Assembly (NCBI GenBank): GCA_947304695.1
Contig: CAMZBS010000066.1
Span: 1-10,583, forward strand
DNA from: an uncultured Prevotella sp.
GTDB taxonomy: Bacteria; Bacteroidota; Bacteroidia; Bacteroidales; Bacteroidaceae
Direction of reading: 5' to 3'
Length of the DNA stretch: 10,583 nt
The position numbers and the translations under genes are program-made. The notes beneath the pieces are model-generated. The model was given only the letters and a program-made list of their open reading frames with translations, had not been told where the DNA came from and did not search any database. Of this stretch, positions 7,444-10,583 are shown one piece after another; within the stretch, counting starts at the first letter, position 1; each line of letters starts with the position of its first letter.

Positions 7444-9684
7444 ATGAACAAAACTATTTTCCTTGCATCATTTCTAAGTTTAGCAATGATGTCGACCGCA
7501 AAAGCACAGGTCTATTCAGATCCTAATGCCCCCATCGAGGAGCGGGTAAAGGATGCGCTGAGCCGCATGACCACCCATGAGAAAATCCAGATTCTCCACG
7601 CACAGAGCAAGTTCACGTCGGCAGGCGTACCCCGTTTGGGCATACGACAGCTGAACATGGACGACGGTCCTCACGGTGTACGCGAGGAACTGGAGTGGAA
7701 CACGTGGAAACCTGCAGGCTGGACCAACGACTATGTGGTGGCGTTCCCGTCGCTGACCTGTCTTGCATCCACCTGGAACCGTGACCTGTCTGCGCTTTAC
7801 GGCAATGCCGTGAGCGAGGAGTTTGCCTTCCGTGGCAAGGACATCATGCTGGGTCCAGGCGTCAACATCCAGCGCACACCACTCAACGGACGTGCCTTCG
7901 AATACATGGGCGAAGACCCCTTCCTGGCAGGAGAGATCGCAGTGCCCTACATCAAGGCTGCACAGAAAAACGGTGTGGCATGCTGTCTGAAGCACTTCGT
8001 GCTGAACGATCAGGAGACCGACCGCTTCAGTGTCAACGTGAATGTCTCAGAACGGGCATTGCGCGAAATCTATCTCTACCCCTTCAAAAAGGCTGTCGAC
8101 GAGGCTCATGTCTGGACAATCATGGGTTCCTACAACCTGTGGAAGGGTGTTCACTGCTGTCATAACGACGAACTGCTGAACGGCATCCTGAAGAAAGAAT
8201 GGCAGTGGGACGGTGCGCTGGTGAGCGACTGGGGCGGTACGACCAACACCCAAGAAGCCATCTACGGTGGACTGGACATCGAGATGGGCACCTTTACTGA
8301 CGGCAAACTGAAAGAATCAGAGTTCACCTACGACGACTATTATCTGGCAAAGCCCTTTGAAGCACTCGTCAACGAAGGAAAGGTTCCCATGTCAGTACTC
8401 GACGAGAAGGCTGCCCGTGTGCTGCGTGTCATCTTCCGCACAGCCATGAATCCAAAGAAAGTCGTTGGCTCACAGTGTTCAGAAGCCCACTACGATGCCT
8501 GCCGCAAGATTGGCGAAGAGGGCATCGTGCTGCTGAAAAACAGTTCTCTGCCTGCCTCTGGCAAAAAGAACGGTCAGCCCCTTCTGCCACTCGACCTGGA
8601 GAAATACAAGAACATCCTCGTAGTGGGCGAGAACGCCACACGTTCACTCACCCAGGGAGGCGGCTCTTCCGAACTGAAGACCCTCCATGATGTGTCGCCC
8701 CTTGAAGCCCTCACCTCGCTGGTTCCAAACATTGGCTATGCCCAGGGCTACAAGTCAGGACGCGCCATGTATGACCATGTTGACAAGGTTGAAGCCGACG
8801 CTAACGAGCAGCTGAAGGCTGAAGCCATCGAGAAAGCCAGCACGGCCGACCTCATCATCTTCATAGGAGGAATGAACAAGAACCACCGACAGGACTGTGA
8901 GAACGGAGACCGCGAGAGCTACGACCTGTCGTTCGGACAGAACGAACTCATCAGCCAGCTCTCAAGCCTCAACGCTCCGCTCATTGTCGTCACCTTTGGC
9001 GGCAACCCCTACGCCACGCCTTGGCTACCCAAGGTGCAAGCCCTGTTGCACTGCTGGTATCTGGGCAGCGAGGCAGGCCATGCACTGGCCAATGTGCTCA
9101 CAGGCCGTGTGTGCCCCAGCGGCAAACTGCCCGTCACGTTTGCCAACCGTTATGAAGACTATCCCTACGTCAAGTTTGGCAAGGAGGCATGGCCTGGCAT
9201 CGACCGTCCTGAAGGCGAAGGCTTCCAGGGCAGAAAACAGGTCTACTACAAGGAGGATGTCTTCGTGGGCTATCGTGGTTTCGACAGAGACGGCATTAAG
9301 CCCCTGTTCCCCTTCGGCTATGGTCTGAGCTACACCACTTTCAGCTACTCCAAGCCCGTAGTGAGCCAGAACGGAAACGACATTGTGGTCGAGACCACTG
9401 TCACCAACACCGGCTCTGTGGCAGGCAAGGAGGTCGTTCAGGTCTACGTTTCAGCCCCACGCAACAAGGCACTGCCCAAGCCCGTGAAGGAGCTGAAGGC
9501 TTTTGCCAAGACCCGCGAACTGAAGCCTGGTGAGAACGAGAAATTACAGATGGTCATTGCCCGCCAGTCGCTTGCCTCATGGGATGAAAGCCGCCATGAA
9601 TGGGTCGTCGACGCTGGCACCTACACCTTCCATGTAGCTGCCAACGCCGACGATCTGCGAAGCAGTGAAAAAATCAAACTCTGA
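7444..9684 (+). CDS. Secreted GH3 family beta-glycosidase
   Basis: A 746-residue family 3 glycoside hydrolase, probably a periplasmic beta-glucosidase or beta-xylosidase acting on oligosaccharides from plant polymers. It has a signal peptide (MNKTIFLASFLSLAMMSTAKA, cut before Q22). The N-terminal TIM-barrel-like domain (about 45-310) includes the substrate-binding K183-H184 (CLKHFVLNDQETDR) and nucleophile D262 in ALVSDWGG. The second domain (about 355-575, GIVLLKN onward) carries the likely acid/base E486 in CENGDRESYDL, matching the family pattern EGxDR. PFGYGLSYTTF follows at 623-633, then a C-terminal fibronectin III-like domain (about 645-735). There is no PA14 insert, and no SusC/SusD or regulator nearby, so it is a single-gene unit. 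Exact substrate cannot be read from the sequence; all key residues appear present. Confidence 0.93.
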   Translation: MNKTIFLASFLSLAMMSTAKAQVYSDPNAPIEERVKDALSRMTTHEKIQILHAQSKFTSAGVPRLGIRQLNMDDGPHGVREELEWNTWKPAGWTNDYVVAFPSLTCLASTWNRDLSALYGNAVSEEFAFRGKDIMLGPGVNIQRTPLNGRAFEYMGEDPFLAGEIAVPYIKAAQKNGVACCLKHFVLNDQETDRFSVNVNVSERALREIYLYPFKKAVDEAHVWTIMGSYNLWKGVHCCHNDELLNGILKKEWQWDGALVSDWGGTTNTQEAIYGGLDIEMGTFTDGKLKESEFTYDDYYLAKPFEALVNEGKVPMSVLDEKAARVLRVIFRTAMNPKKVVGSQCSEAHYDACRKIGEEGIVLLKNSSLPASGKKNGQPLLPLDLEKYKNILVVGENATRSLTQGGGSSELKTLHDVSPLEALTSLVPNIGYAQGYKSGRAMYDHVDKVEADANEQLKAEAIEKASTADLIIFIGGMNKNHRQDCENGDRESYDLSFGQNELISQLSSLNAPLIVVTFGGNPYATPWLPKVQALLHCWYLGSEAGHALANVLTGRVCPSGKLPVTFANRYEDYPYVKFGKEAWPGIDRPEGEGFQGRKQVYYKEDVFVGYRGFDRDGIKPLFPFGYGLSYTTFSYSKPVVSQNGNDIVVETTVTNTGSVAGKEVVQVYVSAPRNKALPKPVKELKAFAKTRELKPGENEKLQMVIARQSLASWDESRHEWVVDAGTYTFHVAANADDLRSSEKIKL

Positions 9685-9686
9685 AG

Positions 9687-10583
9687 TTACAATGTAACGC
9701 CGTTCTTGAAGATGGAAATCTCACGGTAGTCGTTCTCCTCGTTGCGGGTCTTCTCGCCCGAGGCAACGGCCAACACCTTGTCTACAAACTCAGGAACGAG
9801 CTCTTCCATCGTGCGTCCCTCGACAAGCTGACCTGCGGAGAAGTCCACCCAGTTCGGCTTGCGGAGGGCAAGCGTGGGATTCGTAGCCACCTTCATGGTG
9901 GGTACGAAGGTGCCGAAAGGCGTACCGCGACCTGTAGTGAAGAGCACCAGATGGCAACCGCATGCAGCCAAGGCTGTGGCTGCCACGAGGTCGTTGCCAG
10001 GAGCTGAGAGCAGGTTCAGGCCACTGTTCTCCAGACGGTCACCATATTCCATCACGCCACTGACAGGTGCACGTCCGCACTTCTGCGTGCATCCCAAAGC
10101 CTTGTCTTCAAGGGTGGAGATGCCACCAGCCTTGTTGCCAGGCGACGGGTTCTCACCTACAGGCTCGCCATGCGAAAGGAAATACTCCTTGAAGTTATTG
10201 ATCAGCGAGACGGTCTTGTCGAAGAGCTCACGGGTCTCGCAACGGTTCATCAGAATGGTCTCAGCACCAAACATCTCAGGCACCTCAGTCAGCACACTGG
10301 TGCCGCCCTGGGCAACAAGCCAGTCGCTGAACTCTCCGACGAGCGGATTGGCAGTGATGCCGGAGAAACCATCTGAACCGCCACATTTCAGGCCCACTCG
10401 GAGCTTGGCAACGGGCACTTCCTCCCTTCGGTCCTGACTGGCCTTCTGATAGAGTTCACGCAGCACCTGCATGCCAGCCTCGACCTCATCGCCGTCAACT
10501 TTCTGGGTGATGAGCAGGCGAATACGGTCTTTGTCGTAGTCGCCCAACATCTTCATAAAGTCATCGGGCTGGTTGTTCTCACA
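9687..10583 (-). CDS. uxaA: UxaA-family altronate dehydratase-like protein (5' end outside window)
   Basis: The C-terminal 298 residues of a protein of the UxaA/GarD family, whose members dehydrate sugar acids; altronate to 2-keto-3-deoxygluconate in galacturonate (pectin) breakdown is the best-known reaction. The frame is open at the right edge (first residues CENNQPDDFMKMLG), so some 200 residues, including any N-terminal SAF domain, are missing. Family blocks seen are LKCGGSDGFSGITANPLVG, a Cys-containing LGCTQKCGRAPVSGV, SAPGNDLVAATALAACGCH, FTTGRGTPFGTFVPTMKVAT and a C-terminal SGEKTRNE. The ATG at 10556 is internal, not the start. GarD-type galactarate dehydratase is an alternative. The gene converges on the GH3 gene with two bases between stop codons and no clear terminator. 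The symbol is provisional. Confidence 0.85.
   Translation of the reverse strand, partial: CENNQPDDFMKMLGDYDKDRIRLLITQKVDGDEVEAGMQVLRELYQKASQDRREEVPVAKLRVGLKCGGSDGFSGITANPLVGEFSDWLVAQGGTSVLTEVPEMFGAETILMNRCETRELFDKTVSLINNFKEYFLSHGEPVGENPSPGNKAGGISTLEDKALGCTQKCGRAPVSGVMEYGDRLENSGLNLLSAPGNDLVAATALAACGCHLVLFTTGRGTPFGTFVPTMKVATNPTLALRKPNWVDFSAGQLVEGRTMEELVPEFVDKVLAVASGEKTRNEENDYREISIFKNGVTL

Noticed and set aside
9686..9698. GTTAC-AAT-GTAAC inverted repeat between the convergent stops as a bidirectional terminator
   Set aside because: Five AT-rich base pairs with no T-run on either side are too weak for an intrinsic terminator.

Overview
The window reads as a chromosomal segment of a Bacteroidales bacterium, most likely a Prevotella-like member of the Prevotellaceae. 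The support is threefold. Several genes have close relatives mainly in that order (a DUF4348-like lipoprotein, an AnsA/rubrerythrin pair, a Bacteroidota-type GH3 enzyme and a UxaA-family protein). There are five good matches to the Bacteroidales promoter (TTTG or CTTG, then 18-20 nt, then TAnnTTTG). Shine-Dalgarno sequences are largely absent. Species assignment from this alone is inference. No mobile element, CRISPR array, tRNA, rRNA or prophage gene was seen.

Layout. Positions 1-2760 (minus) are one uninterrupted reading frame: a complete RecN followed, without a stop codon, by a signal peptide, a degenerate trypsin-like domain and a TPR-like helical region that leaves the window on the left. 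Positions 2815-4423 (minus) hold rubrerythrin and, upstream of it, a cytoplasmic-type L-asparaginase, transcribed from a clear promoter at 4457-4487. Positions 4521-4620 contain a compact self-standing unit on the minus strand: promoter, about 65 nt of transcript, and a strong intrinsic terminator. This is probably a small RNA. Positions 4656-7301 (minus) form an operon of a DUF4348-like lipoprotein, MurB and a PhnP-type metallo-beta-lactamase-fold enzyme. A 142-bp divergent promoter region (7302-7443) separates it from a secreted GH3 glycosidase (7444-9684, plus). The right edge (9687-10583, minus) is the C-terminal 60 percent or so of a UxaA-family altronate dehydratase-like protein, convergent with the GH3 gene and separated from it by two bases.

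Functionally this is mostly housekeeping: cell wall precursor synthesis (MurB), DNA double-strand break repair (RecN), peroxide defence (rubrerythrin) and asparagine use. The right side adds plant-polysaccharide use: GH3 releases sugars in the periplasm, and the UxaA-like enzyme belongs to hexuronate breakdown. No new multi-gene defence or metabolic system was found. The two features most worth a second look are the RecN/secreted-protein frame junction, which hinges on a run of six G residues, and the small RNA unit at 4521-4620.
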